Assembly (NCBI RefSeq): GCF_017357525.1
Contig: NZ_CP036172.1
Span: 2,206,561 to 2,270,560, forward strand
Source of the DNA: Methanofollis aquaemaris
Lineage (GTDB): Archaea; Halobacteriota; Methanomicrobia; Methanomicrobiales; Methanofollaceae
Direction of reading: 5' to 3'
Length of the DNA: 64,000 nt
Shown: one piece after another, positions 28,279 through 37,685 of the stretch
Numbering within the stretch: the first letter of the stretch is position 1
How the letters are laid out: each line of letters opens with the position of its first letter
The notes under the pieces: model-generated
Seen by the model: the letters and a program-made list of their open reading frames with translations, nothing else
Database searches by the model: none
What the model was told of the DNA's origin: nothing
Translations under genes and position numbers: made by a program

Positions 28279-28328
28279 TCCGTACCGGGACGCAAACAGT
28301 GAGAGTACGAAAGGTCGGTGATGTGGCG

Positions 28329-29420
28329 ATGAGAGGTCAGGTGGAGACAGAACAGAAGGCTGCAGAGCGGCTCTATGCGATCGCAGAGCGGTGGTATGGG
28401 CAACTCAACGAGGGGCAGATCCCCTCGATCGCCCTCCCGACCAGGACCAAGCAGAATATCGAGTACGATGATGGGAGCGGGGTCTGGAAGTACGGCGATC
28501 GGGAGAGTGTCAGGTCGGCCCAGACAGCGAGGGGGGCGGTCCACCTCCTGAAGATGGCATATGTCGTCGGGTTCCTGAAACAGCAGCTTGCAGAGAACCG
28601 TTCCTCGACCCTGAGGGAGATGTACTACATCTCTGAAGGCTGGAAGCAAGCGAAGTTCGCGGCGCAGGACGAGTCCAACAAACTCGTCGAGGATCTGGAG
28701 ATCCTCACCGATATCCAGCGCGAGGTCTACCACCTCCGTCCCGAGGAGAATGGCGCCTCGATCTTCGGGCCGATTCGGGTGCGCGAGCAGACCCGCCGGG
28801 GGATGCGCGAGCTGCACTGCCAGGACGACGTCGGCGAGACCGGGTACCAGATCCCGAACAATGTCGACGCCCTGGAGTTCGTGGACCATGACGCAAACTT
28901 CGTCATCGCTCTGGAGACCGGCGGTATGTATGCGCGCCTCATCGAGAACGGGTTTGACGAAGAGTACGGCGCGGCCCTCGTCCACCTCAAGGGCCAGCCG
29001 GCGCGCTCCACCCGTCGGCTCCTCAAGCGCCTCCACGAGGAGTTCAAGCTCCCGGTGATCGTCTTCACCGACGGCGACCCCTGGTCGTACCGCATCTATG
29101 CCTCGGTGGCGTACGGCTCGATCAAGGCGGCGCATATGTCGGAATTGCTGGCGACGCCACAGGCGCAGTTTTTAGGGGTGCAGCCCTCGGATATCCGGGA
29201 CTATGACCTGCCTGCGGATCATCTCTCCGACCAGGATGTAAATGCGTTGAAGGCGGAGCTGACCGATCCGCGGTTTGCGACGGAGTACTGGCGGGAGCAG
29301 ATCGGGCTGCAGCTTGAGATGGGGTTGAAGGCGGAGCAGCAGGCGTTTGCGAGTCAGGGGTTGGATTTTGTGACGCGGGAGTATCTGCCGGCACGGTTGA
29401 GTGAGATGGGAGTGTTGTGA
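28329..29420 (+). CDS. top6A: DNA topoisomerase VI subunit A
   Basis: Cleavage subunit of topoisomerase VI, homologous to Spo11. About 363 residues. The catalytic tyrosine lies in [10 protein letters not shown] (Tyr99/Tyr100) of the winged-helix domain, and the Toprim domain has [10 protein letters not shown] near 195 and [12 protein letters not shown] near 245. The ATG at 28329 gives the usual N-terminus and lies 50 nt after the methyltransferase stop. In most methanogens it immediately follows top6B. Confidence 0.96.
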   Translation: MRGQVETEQKAAERLYAIAERWYGQLNEGQIPSIALPTRTKQNIEYDDGSGVWKYGDRESVRSAQTARGAVHLLKMAYVVGFLKQQLAENRSSTLREMYYISEGWKQAKFAAQDESNKLVEDLEILTDIQREVYHLRPEENGASIFGPIRVREQTRRGMRELHCQDDVGETGYQIPNNVDALEFVDHDANFVIALETGGMYARLIENGFDEEYGAALVHLKGQPARSTRRLLKRLHEEFKLPVIVFTDGDPWSYRIYASVAYGSIKAAHMSELLATPQAQFLGVQPSDIRDYDLPADHLSDQDVNALKAELTDPRFATEYWREQIGLQLEMGLKAEQQAFASQGLDFVTREYLPARLSEMGVL

Positions 29421-29452
29421 TTGGTCTATATTAATAAAAAAAGGGATCGAAT

Positions 29453-30193
29453 ATGAATCGTTCTCCTTTATCTTGGAAATCATATCTGGATGATATAAAT
29501 AATGTTGATTCTTTTATGACCCGATATTACCACTATCTGCGGATTGTAATGGTTCAAGATGCAATTAAATATCTGCAGAATAATAATTTCTCAATACAAA
29601 ACTGTCTGGATATTGGGTGTAATCGCGGATACTATTCTGCAATCTTTGGGGATCTTGGGGCACAGGTTGATGCTGTCGATCCGTACCTCCGTTCCGATCT
29701 GGTCATACGTCATCCTAATGTAACATATCACAAGGCTGATTTTTTAAAATGGACGGTGGACAAGAAGTACGATGTTATTCTTTTCTTTGAGGTATACGAA
29801 CATATTCCGCCAGAATCTCGTGAGATCTTCATAGAAAAAATAAAACAGTCCCTGAATCCTGGAGGAATAATTCTATTCAGTGGTCCCAATTGCATCTCTT
29901 TATTTTACTCTGGAGGATTCATCAAGAGTTTAATCCCTCGAATCCTGGGAAAAATTCCAGAGATTGACTGGCATTACAAGATCCCATTTTTTTTCTATCG
30001 AAAATTGTTTAAGAATGATGAATCTCAGATAATTTCGTGGCAGACAAATGGAATTACGCTGGTTTTTTCCAATAAAATTGAATTAATGCTTGGTAAATCC
30101 TGTACTCAGCGATTATTAAATTTAGATCGATGTGTGTCTAGGCTGACATCTGGGTTGGGTGCAAATTATTTTTGTATAGTCCAGATGAAATGA
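29453..30193 (+). CDS. Class I SAM methyltransferase (AT-rich gene)
   Basis: A 246-residue protein with motif I NCLDIGCNRGYYSAIFGDLG near residue 45 and the acidic loop VDAVDPYL. The post-motif VILFFEVYEHIPPESR is typical of this family. The gene is markedly more AT-rich than top6A and marks the start of the surface-glycan region. The substrate is probably a glycan or lipid sugar but is not shown. Confidence 0.82.
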   Translation: MNRSPLSWKSYLDDINNVDSFMTRYYHYLRIVMVQDAIKYLQNNNFSIQNCLDIGCNRGYYSAIFGDLGAQVDAVDPYLRSDLVIRHPNVTYHKADFLKWTVDKKYDVILFFEVYEHIPPESREIFIEKIKQSLNPGGIILFSGPNCISLFYSGGFIKSLIPRILGKIPEIDWHYKIPFFFYRKLFKNDESQIISWQTNGITLVFSNKIELMLGKSCTQRLLNLDRCVSRLTSGLGANYFCIVQMK

Positions 30194-30281
30194 TGGTTTG
30201 TAACCTGTGACATGATTATGCATAGTAATGTTGTGTGGTCAAAATACAGCATACGCCGGAATTCTAGAATAGAGGCAATGA

Positions 30282-31697
30282 ATGATAGGTGTTTATTATC
30301 CCGATCTCTCTCCAGTTGAAGAAACATTTCGACTCTTCAAGATCCCATGGGAGTGGTACGACCCCGCGCATACCTATGACGTGGTTATCGCCCGCAGAGG
30401 AGAGGTTGAGACAGCCGGTGCCTATCTTGTCGACCTCTCTGAGAAGGACTATTTTGCCGAGATTGCGCGGATCTTGAGCGAAGGTCTCCCTCACTGCCAT
30501 GAGCCAATGGTCGAGATCCTCATCGACGAACTGCGCCAGGTCCTGAAGGAGCACACCCTCCTCGTGGAAATCCCCCCGGTGCCGTGGGGCTACTCGTACA
30601 CTGTTGCCCTCACCCATGACGTGGACATCACCTCGGTGCGGGAACGGCGCTGGGTCTCGGTCGGGTATGCGGTGTACCAGTGCCTGCGGAAAGGCATGGT
30701 GAGGGACGCTGTGCGGATCCTCGGTGCGAAGTGCGGGATCGGAAAAGATCCATGGAATTGCTTTGAGGAGTGGATGCGGCTAGAGGAGGATCTCGGCGTG
30801 CGCTCGACATGGTTCTTCCTGCCTGAGAAGGGGAAGGCAGGGGAGGGTGCGCCCGCGATCCGGGCTGGGTACTATGACCTCGACGCTGAGTTGATCAAGA
30901 GGTTGACTGACGGCGGCTGGGAGGTCGGGGTGCACGGCCTCGACAACTGGCGGGACGCCAGTGCGGCGCGGGAAGAGTTGCAAAAGGTTTCAGACCTCAC
31001 TGGTGCTACGGTGGGAACGCGCGTTCACTGGCTGCTCTTTGATGAAGATTCCTGGAAGAAACTCGATGAGGCGGGATATGTCTATGACTCGACGTTCGGG
31101 TACAACGACGACGTGGGCTTCAAGGCCGGGACGATGCAGCCTTACCGACCGCAGGGGTGCGAGCGCCTGCTGGAGGTGCCCTTGATCATTCAGGATGGCG
31201 GCCTCTTTGGGGGGAAGACCTGGAACTCGTCTGATGACGGAGGCCGTGGGGCATGCCTCTGTCTCTCTGAGGAGGAGGGGATGCGCCGGTGCGAGGAGGT
31301 GCTGACGTATGCGAAGCAGTATGGGGGTGTCGTCACCCTCCTCTGGCACCATGTGAGTATGGCGGCACCGAAGAGGTGGGGCGAGTTTTATCGTGTCCTG
31401 GTGGGGAAGGCGATCGTGGACGGGGCGTGGGTGGCACCAGAAAAGGAGGCGGTACAGTGGTTTAATGCTCGTTCAGATGCTGTTATCCACACCGAACACG
31501 TACCTGATGGTATCAGAATCCGCGTACCTGGTATCGGACTGGATTCATCTCTTCCTCCAATGAGGATACGGATCCACACCAATGGAGCGGATCTTGGTAA
31601 AATAAACGGTGATTATATTGAGGGAGCGCAATATAGTGATCTGCGGTGTTCATCTTTGGATATTCTGGTGAAAGTGCATGAAGGTACTGCTGACTGA
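30282..31697 (+). CDS. Polysaccharide deacetylase-like protein
   Basis: A 471-residue protein of the NodB-fold deacetylase type, with a strand carrying VALTHDVDIT near residue 109 (the TxDxD metal motif) and WEVGVHGLDNW near residue 210, with a further His at VTLLWHHVSM near residue 356. The N-terminal 100 residues are a separate domain. The C-terminus has a beta-rich extra segment. It is a paralogue in fold of the 341-residue protein at 36.6 kb. An AGAGG ribosome-binding site lies 6 nt before the ATG. It overlaps the next gene by 20 nt. Confidence 0.8.
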   Translation: MIGVYYPDLSPVEETFRLFKIPWEWYDPAHTYDVVIARRGEVETAGAYLVDLSEKDYFAEIARILSEGLPHCHEPMVEILIDELRQVLKEHTLLVEIPPVPWGYSYTVALTHDVDITSVRERRWVSVGYAVYQCLRKGMVRDAVRILGAKCGIGKDPWNCFEEWMRLEEDLGVRSTWFFLPEKGKAGEGAPAIRAGYYDLDAELIKRLTDGGWEVGVHGLDNWRDASAAREELQKVSDLTGATVGTRVHWLLFDEDSWKKLDEAGYVYDSTFGYNDDVGFKAGTMQPYRPQGCERLLEVPLIIQDGGLFGGKTWNSSDDGGRGACLCLSEEEGMRRCEEVLTYAKQYGGVVTLLWHHVSMAAPKRWGEFYRVLVGKAIVDGAWVAPEKEAVQWFNARSDAVIHTEHVPDGIRIRVPGIGLDSSLPPMRIRIHTNGADLGKINGDYIEGAQYSDLRCSSLDILVKVHEGTAD

Positions 31698-32829
31698 TGG
31701 GAATTACAAACATACCCTTGCTGCTGTCCGTTCTCTTGGTAAGTGGGGGGTGGAGGTTGGTGTCGTGTCGCATATCCCCTGCAGTGTCTCTTTCTGTTCT
31801 CGATACTGTACGTATCGGTATCATGCCCCGGATCCGAAAAAAGACGCATCATATGCCCAGAGGATCCTTGATATTGTTAAACAGGATCACTATGATGTTC
31901 TTCTCCCTGTCAGTTATGCCGCGGTCATGCACCTCTCCGGGATCAGGGATGAACTGGAGCACTTTGTACACCTCCCGATAGCCGATCCCGTCGCCCTTGA
32001 CCTTGCCGGTCATAAGGATGAGACCATTAAAATTGCGGAAAAAGTCGGCGTTCGTGTTCCTAAGACCTATTATCCCCACAATATTCAGGAAGTCAGGGAA
32101 ATTGCGGAAGAACTGCGATATCCTGTTGTTGTGAAAGGCGCCGAGGAGGCAGGATATGTCGGCTATGCAAACACGCCAGAGGAACTGATCTCCCGGTTTT
32201 CGTCGATATCAGAGTATCTACCGATCGTGCAGGAGTATATCTCTGGCGATGGCTACGGGTTCTTTGCCCTCTATAATCACGGAGAGCCGCGGGCAATCTT
32301 TATGCACCGGCGGATCCGTGAGTACCCGGTCACCGGCGGACCAAGCACCTGTGCGGAGAGCGTCTTCGATCCTGAACTGAAGCGGTGTGGTATGGCAATG
32401 CTGAATGAACTCCGGTGGCATGGCGTCGCCATGGTCGAGTTCAAAAAGGACGCACAGAGCGGGGAGTACGTGCTGATGGAGATCAATCCGAAGTTCTGGG
32501 GGTCGCTTGACCTTTCCATTGCCTCTGGTGTGAATTTTCCCCATCTTGCATGCAGGATAGCACTGGAAGGAGATGTAGAACCTGTTTTTGAGTATAAGGT
32601 CGGCACGAGGTTTCGGTGGCTCTTTCCTGGAGAACTATTCCATGGGATGACGAATCCCCGCGCGATACCACAGATTGTGCGGGAATTTTTCGACGGCAGC
32701 ACGAATACAGATGTTGAACTGACCGACATCGTGCCAAACGTCGTGGAGATTGGGATGGCTGGTGCTGAGTTTATCCTTAGGGTGGCTCAGGGTCGTTTCT
32801 GGAGGGCTCATGGACAGGTTCGTCGCTGA
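31678..32829 (+). CDS. ATP-grasp ligase
   Basis: A 383-residue ATP-grasp enzyme. The glycine-rich loop YPVVVKGAEEAGYVGYA is near residue 146, with QEYISGDGYGFFALY following, and the catalytic acidic block VLMEINPKFWGS is near residue 263. ATP-grasp ligases couple a carboxylate to an amine or thiol. Its position between a sugar deacetylase and a PHP hydrolase suggests amidation of a sugar acid or amino-acid addition to a glycan; the substrate is unknown. GGTGA precedes the ATG by 7 nt. It overlaps both neighbours by 20 nt, implying translational coupling. Confidence 0.85.
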   Translation: MKVLLTDGNYKHTLAAVRSLGKWGVEVGVVSHIPCSVSFCSRYCTYRYHAPDPKKDASYAQRILDIVKQDHYDVLLPVSYAAVMHLSGIRDELEHFVHLPIADPVALDLAGHKDETIKIAEKVGVRVPKTYYPHNIQEVREIAEELRYPVVVKGAEEAGYVGYANTPEELISRFSSISEYLPIVQEYISGDGYGFFALYNHGEPRAIFMHRRIREYPVTGGPSTCAESVFDPELKRCGMAMLNELRWHGVAMVEFKKDAQSGEYVLMEINPKFWGSLDLSIASGVNFPHLACRIALEGDVEPVFEYKVGTRFRWLFPGELFHGMTNPRAIPQIVREFFDGSTNTDVELTDIVPNVVEIGMAGAEFILRVAQGRFWRAHGQVRR

Positions 32830-33475
32830 CTTTCATATCCACTCTAGATACTCTCATGACTCTTTCATGCGTCCGGAGAAAATCCTCGCCGTCGCAAGGG
32901 AAGTGGGGCTGGATGTGGTGGCGATCACCGATCATAATTCCATTCAGGGTGGACTGGAAGGTAGAAAATATCAGGAGAGGTCTGGGATCCAGGTTATTGT
33001 CGGCTCGGAAGTTAAGTCTGATGCTGGGGATATCATCGGGCTCAGTATAGAGGAGGAGATCAGATCTCGCGCGTGGAAGGACGTGATTGACGAGATCAAA
33101 GGACAGGGTGGGATTGTAGTCCTGCCCCATCCCTATCGAAGTCATCATTCGATTCAGGATCTTGCGGAGGCTGTTGATCTGGTTGAGGTATGGAATGCTC
33201 GAAGTACGCCAGAACAAAATGCTCAGGCTCTGGAACTGGCATCAAGACTCGGGAAAAAGGGCCTCATGGGAAGTGACGCTCACCTTTATCGTGAGATCGG
33301 AAGCGTGAAGGTAGCCTATGAGGATGATTCCTGGGTTCTAAATGAAACACTCTGTGCAAGATATGCCAGCACGCGGGATATCTGCTCCAGCCAGGTCATT
33401 GGACATATGCGGAAGGGAGAATTCCTTTCTTTGATTCTGGAGGGCGGGAAATGGGTGGCAAGAAAGGTTCTCTGA
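32810..33475 (+). CDS. PHP-domain phosphoesterase
   Basis: A 221-residue enzyme of the PHP superfamily, with the metal ligands in order: FHIHSRYSHD (HxH), AITDHNSIQG, PHPYRSHHS and GSDAHLYREIG. PHP enzymes hydrolyse phosphoesters or histidinol phosphate; the substrate here is unknown. The ATG at 32810 has GGAGGG 4-9 nt upstream and starts at MDRFVADFHIHS; a start 60 nt upstream would lie deep in the previous gene. It ends in a TGATG overlap with the glycosyltransferase. Confidence 0.85.
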   Translation: MDRFVADFHIHSRYSHDSFMRPEKILAVAREVGLDVVAITDHNSIQGGLEGRKYQERSGIQVIVGSEVKSDAGDIIGLSIEEEIRSRAWKDVIDEIKGQGGIVVLPHPYRSHHSIQDLAEAVDLVEVWNARSTPEQNAQALELASRLGKKGLMGSDAHLYREIGSVKVAYEDDSWVLNETLCARYASTRDICSSQVIGHMRKGEFLSLILEGGKWVARKVL

Positions 33476-34632
33476 TGGTGCTTTCGGACCACTATCTCAC
33501 CTTTGTAAAAGATCAGATCGAGTGTATCGCACCGAAATTTGAGCAGGTGGATGTCTGTGTCCGTCACAACACTCTTGCCGAGGTCTCGAACTATCTCCCT
33601 CTAAATCGTCTGAAACCGTTCCGGTTGTGTTCGATACTGGATCGATCTGAACTGCCTGGGAATATCTCTGTCTATCCCTGCAGTCTTCCCTATCTCCCCC
33701 TTGAACAGATGAAAAAGTCACTGGGGGACCGCTTGTTCAGGACAGTTGACGATCTGATACAAAAGGAACAGATCAAGTGCGACCTCATCCATGCGCACTT
33801 CCTGTGGCCGAATGGATATGCCGGGGCGTTACTGAAGGAGAAGTATGATGTCCCTCTCGTGGTGACAGCCCACGGGTACGATATCTATGACCTTCCATTC
33901 AGGGATCAAGCATGGAGAGATCGGATCGTCTGGACACTCGAAGCCGCCGATGCGATCATCACTGTCAGCCAGAGTAATGAGGTGTGCATCAGGAGACTCG
34001 GGGTCATGAAACCCGTTCATGTCATCCCGAACGGCTTCAGGTCAGACCTCTTCTATCCGCGCGACCAGGGAGAGTGCAGGCGGACGCTCGGCCTCCCTCT
34101 GGACAGAAAGATCTTGCTCACCGTCGGCAACCTTGTCGAAGTGAAGGGCCACAAGTATCTTGTCGAGGCGATGGCTGAGGTGATGAAGGAGCGAGAGGAT
34201 GTGCTCTGTGTTATCGTTGGATCCGGGCCGCTGAAAGGGAAACTGGAGGGGCAGATTAAAAGTTTGGGACTGGAGGAGCATGTTCACCTTGTGGGGGGGA
34301 AGCCGCATGAGGAGATCCCAATATGGATGAATGCGTGCGATGTGTTTGTGCTGCCGAGTTTGAGGGAAAGTTTTGGGATTGTGCAGGTAGAGGCTATGGC
34401 TTGTGGAAAACCTGTCGTGGCGACGAGGAATGGAGGGAGTGAAGAGATCATGGTTTCTGAGGATTATGGTTTATTGATGGACATTGCTAATTCCAGGGAT
34501 CTTGCAGAGAGAATTTTGATTGCTTCGGATAGACAGTGGGATAGTGTAAATTTACGTGTGTTTACTGAGCATTTTTCATGGGAAAATATCTGCAGACAAC
34601 TATATGGGATATATACTCTTCTTGATCTGTAA
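33475..34632 (+). CDS. GT4-family glycosyltransferase
   Basis: A 385-residue GT-B transferase. Acceptor-domain segments HAHFLWPNG and VTAHGYDIYDL are present, and VIPNGFRSDLFYP marks the hinge. The donor-binding E(x7)E block is ESFGIVQVEAMACG, near residue 310. It adds a sugar to a lipid-linked or cell-wall glycan on the cytosolic face. The ATG at 33475 overlaps the upstream stop as TGATG, with AAGG about 8 nt before; an ATG at 33451 would add eight residues. The last third is more AT-rich than the first. Confidence 0.9.
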   Translation: MVLSDHYLTFVKDQIECIAPKFEQVDVCVRHNTLAEVSNYLPLNRLKPFRLCSILDRSELPGNISVYPCSLPYLPLEQMKKSLGDRLFRTVDDLIQKEQIKCDLIHAHFLWPNGYAGALLKEKYDVPLVVTAHGYDIYDLPFRDQAWRDRIVWTLEAADAIITVSQSNEVCIRRLGVMKPVHVIPNGFRSDLFYPRDQGECRRTLGLPLDRKILLTVGNLVEVKGHKYLVEAMAEVMKEREDVLCVIVGSGPLKGKLEGQIKSLGLEEHVHLVGGKPHEEIPIWMNACDVFVLPSLRESFGIVQVEAMACGKPVVATRNGGSEEIMVSEDYGLLMDIANSRDLAERILIASDRQWDSVNLRVFTEHFSWENICRQLYGIYTLLDL

Positions 34633-34691
34633 TCATGATAAAGATAAGTTGGCAATATGGTCTTTTTTGAATATATGTATAATCATAGAGT

Positions 34692-34708
34692 ATATCCCAA
34701 AAGTATCC
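34692..34708 (+). repeat. 17-bp repeat, copy 3
   Basis: Exact ATATCCCAAAAGTATCC, as at 7906-7922. It lies 41 bp left of element copy 6. Confidence 0.8.
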
Positions 34709-34748
34709 AGGTCTTGATCCATCATCGGGATCGAGACTCTTCCTGGCC

Positions 34749-34927
34749 ATTCCTCTTTCTCCTCCACTTTAACCGGCATCACAGGGTTCTGGAGTCGGCG
34801 TCCCCGGCGCGATTGACGGAGGAAGGGGAGTGATCCGACGTGCCGCCCACAGAGAGAATAAAGCATGTTCCCTCACTCTCTCCTGCCGGGGGGAGACCCC
34901 CCATGACGAGGATAGGGAGGGGCGGCA
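34749..34927 (+). repeat. Dispersed double-hairpin element, copy 6 (decayed left arm)
   Basis: The right arm is intact: GACGTGCCGCCCAC, CCGGGGGGAGACCCCCC, GAGGATAG and GGGGCGGC. The left arm has lost its hairpin and only pieces such as GGAGTCGGCGTCCCCGG remain. It lies between convergent glycosyltransferase genes. Confidence 0.75.
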
Positions 34928-35140
34928 ATAATCTCTGGAACGACACCGTGCTTTCAGAAAATTCTTCCACTCACCTGTTAGGGCCAGGCGAGTTTCGGGA
35001 TCACCTCATATTCAGCATTCACTGATTATTTCTATGATTAGACTCTTTCTGTGAAGTAATACGCATGAAAGATAAATCAATTGAATCTTCGTGCCATTAT
35101 ATTGATTTATATATGTGATACAAAGATGGAGGTCATTGTA

Positions 35141-36358
35141 TTAGGATGATGAGATTGAGGGTGTCTGTACCTCATGATAGAGTTGAATATATTGTGTTGC
35201 GACTGTGTCATATAGAAACATATTTCTAACGTTCAGGCTCTCCTTCATCATTTTAAGAATTCTATCTGGTTGCTGGATCAGAGACCCCACCACGGAGATG
35301 ATCTCATCATCTGGAGTGTACCTGTCGAAGATCAATGAACATTTTGAGAATATATCGGCATAGTCAACATCTGCGCGAATGATGGGGACTGTTCCACACA
35401 TCAGATACTCAAATACTTTATTTGGGGATATCTTCACCCAATAAGAGGTATCTGGTTTGAGGAGACAAAAACCCAGATGTGCTTTTTCTGTTATTTGGAC
35501 CACTTCTTCTCTTGGGAGGAATCCGGTGAAGTGAAATCTCCCTGGATATTGTTTAGAGAGGTGTGCAAAATCGTTGATAAGAGACTGGTCCCCTGTCCTG
35601 CCACCGATAAATACATTTGTTCTAGGATAATTGGCCAGTATCTTGTTCGAAATATTGAGAATGAGTGCGATATCTCGGTCATAATGGTAGTCAAGGGATC
35701 CAAAATATACCAGATTGATGGCTGAATCTGCTGAAAATGACTCTATTTTTTCATTGATGATTTGGATATTGTAATCTGATGATTCTGGGAAATTAGGGAC
35801 TGCTTTAATATTTGCATGTGGGAAAATGTTCTTACAAGATGATATGTAACTTTCCGAGACAGTGACTACACCTTTCACCGCTTTTGTAGTTATCACTTCG
35901 TATATCCTTTCAATGCGAGGGTGAGTAATTCCAAAATGTTTTTTACCATGTTCATATACTTCGTGCCGGTCATAGACAATAGTCGTGTTCTTGCAAATCT
36001 GTGTCATTTTTTTTGCAACAAGCAGGAGAGATGGATCATGAACGTGAATTATAGATCGATTACTTTCTTTCCAGCCTACCAATTTGAGACTTTTTTTAAC
36101 TTTTTTCTGGATTATCGGTGTGAATGTATGGATGTTGTATAATACTGAGTTTTTTCTTGAATTTTGTGTATCAAAAAGATTTATCCTGTATCCTTTCTCT
36201 CCGTGATTTGAAAATGGACCTTCTTGAAGATTTGGATAAAATCTATTGATATGGATGCGGTAAACAAGGTACCCATTTTTTAAAAGGAACTTAATATGTC
36301 TGTTAACTCTGCTATCTTCTGTGGGATGTATATCTAGGACAATTACGCTGGTAGTCAT
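35141..36358 (-). CDS. Glycosyltransferase (GT-B fold)
   Basis: A 405-residue GT-B glycosyltransferase. HVHDPSLLLVAKKM near residue 107 and YDRHEVYEHGKKHFG near 128 belong to the acceptor half. KAVPNFPES near 198 is the hinge. SPNKVFEYLMCGTVPII near 335 is the donor-phosphate and acidic motif. The gene is strongly AT-rich with A/T-ending codons, unlike the core genome, which suggests horizontal transfer. The acceptor is unknown. It converges with the operon to the left. Confidence 0.88.
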   Translation of the reverse strand: MTTSVIVLDIHPTEDSRVNRHIKFLLKNGYLVYRIHINRFYPNLQEGPFSNHGEKGYRINLFDTQNSRKNSVLYNIHTFTPIIQKKVKKSLKLVGWKESNRSIIHVHDPSLLLVAKKMTQICKNTTIVYDRHEVYEHGKKHFGITHPRIERIYEVITTKAVKGVVTVSESYISSCKNIFPHANIKAVPNFPESSDYNIQIINEKIESFSADSAINLVYFGSLDYHYDRDIALILNISNKILANYPRTNVFIGGRTGDQSLINDFAHLSKQYPGRFHFTGFLPREEVVQITEKAHLGFCLLKPDTSYWVKISPNKVFEYLMCGTVPIIRADVDYADIFSKCSLIFDRYTPDDEIISVVGSLIQQPDRILKMMKESLNVRNMFLYDTVATQYIQLYHEVQTPSISSS

Positions 36359-36419
36359 AATCTTTGTTGTTGGTATCTTATATTCCTGTGTTCATACCTG
36401 ATTTTGTTTTTTCATTTAA

Positions 36420-36578
36420 TTATTCATTTTTGTGGACAAATATTTTCTGCTGGCAACCTGGGCATCGTTGAGTTGCAACTTCATTCAAATTTTTTTCAGA
36501 TCTGTACCTCTCTATCAATGTGATAGGATCGGTCCATCTGGCAAATGTGCCGTCTATGCATATTTCGTTGTCGTGGTA
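36420..36578 (-). pseudogene. Remnant of a coding sequence with a CxxC tail
   Basis: A leftward frame of about 52 codons ends at a TAA at 36420-36422 and reads, near its end, QRCPGCQQKIFVHKNE. It has no ATG start and a stop (TGA) just upstream, so it looks like the 3' remainder of a deleted gene. It carries a CxxC pair but cannot be assigned to a family. Confidence 0.3.
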
Positions 36579-36645
36579 TCAAGAAAAATGTAGAAAACAG
36601 GCATGAACTTATAGCAACAAATCTAAGATCTTTGAGGGATGAGCG

Positions 36646-37671
36646 ATGCAGATGTACAATATTCTCCAGCAGGATCCTGAGATGTGGCACCTCTTCACCT
36701 GTAAGGAGGAGTATGATGCATCATTTAGGGATGGATATGATCGTTTCCCCCACTATATGAGCAATAACCGGCAGGTCTTCGAACCCAGGGCTTCACAGTA
36801 CCTCTTTGAGCGGGGGTATCATCCCGAATATCCTGAGGGCCAACCCTTTGCGGTCTGCCTCACCCATGACATCGATGTCGTCTATCAGTCGTACCCGAAA
36901 AAAGGGTTCGATCTCCTCCTTGCCCTGGCATATGGAAACAGGGCTGGTCTGATGCAAGGTGTCAGGAACCTGAGGAGCCCGAAATATCCTCTCTGCAACT
37001 TCGAGGAGGTCATCGCTCTTGAGGAGGAGTATGATGCTACGTCGACTTTCTTCTTTCTCGCCCTCCAGGACGGCGACCAGGACCATTCCTATCAGGTGGA
37101 GGATCTGGCCTGCGAGATCGGGACGATCGCAGACTATGGATGGGAGGTGGGCCTCCATGGCGGGCATCAGGCCTATGCAGACCTACAGAAGTTGAAAGAC
37201 GAGAAGGCGAGGATGGAGAGGGTGCTGGGCCGACCGGTCGCCGGATACCGAAACCATTTTCTCAGGTTCAGGGTACCTGAGACCTGGGAACTCCTGGACC
37301 AGGCAGGGTTCCTTTATGATACGACATTTGGCTATGCCGATTGTGTCGGGTTCAGGAACGGAATGTGCTATCCTTTCAGGCCCTATCATGGTAGAAAACA
37401 CCAGGAGATCGGGATCGTCGAGATCCCACTCACCGTCATGGACTGCACCCTTGACAGTTACATGCGCCTTGGTTCCATGCAGTCCTGGGACATCGTCAGG
37501 CATCTCATCGATACGGTGGAACGCTGCCATGGCGTCATCACTCTCCTCTGGCATAACACCTACCTGACTGGGGACAGGATGAAGTTCTATGAGAAGATCT
37601 TACGCTACTGCAGGGAGAAGGGTGCCTGGATGACGGGAGGAGACGGGATCATGAAATTATTAAACCCATAA
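36646..37671 (+). CDS. Polysaccharide deacetylase-like protein
   Basis: A 341-residue NodB-type protein. VCLTHDIDVVYQ near residue 71 is the TxDxD motif, TSTFFFLAL near residue 125 follows, EVGLHGGHQAY near residue 165 provides the metal His pair, and GVITLLWHNTYL near residue 303 the last His. It is shorter than the 471-residue protein at 30.3 kb, with which it shares gene context and fold. GAGGGA about 10 nt before the ATG is a possible ribosome-binding site. The flippase gene follows after 14 nt. Confidence 0.82.
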   Translation: MQMYNILQQDPEMWHLFTCKEEYDASFRDGYDRFPHYMSNNRQVFEPRASQYLFERGYHPEYPEGQPFAVCLTHDIDVVYQSYPKKGFDLLLALAYGNRAGLMQGVRNLRSPKYPLCNFEEVIALEEEYDATSTFFFLALQDGDQDHSYQVEDLACEIGTIADYGWEVGLHGGHQAYADLQKLKDEKARMERVLGRPVAGYRNHFLRFRVPETWELLDQAGFLYDTTFGYADCVGFRNGMCYPFRPYHGRKHQEIGIVEIPLTVMDCTLDSYMRLGSMQSWDIVRHLIDTVERCHGVITLLWHNTYLTGDRMKFYEKILRYCREKGAWMTGGDGIMKLLNP

Positions 37672-37685
37672 TTTGTGGTAGAGTA

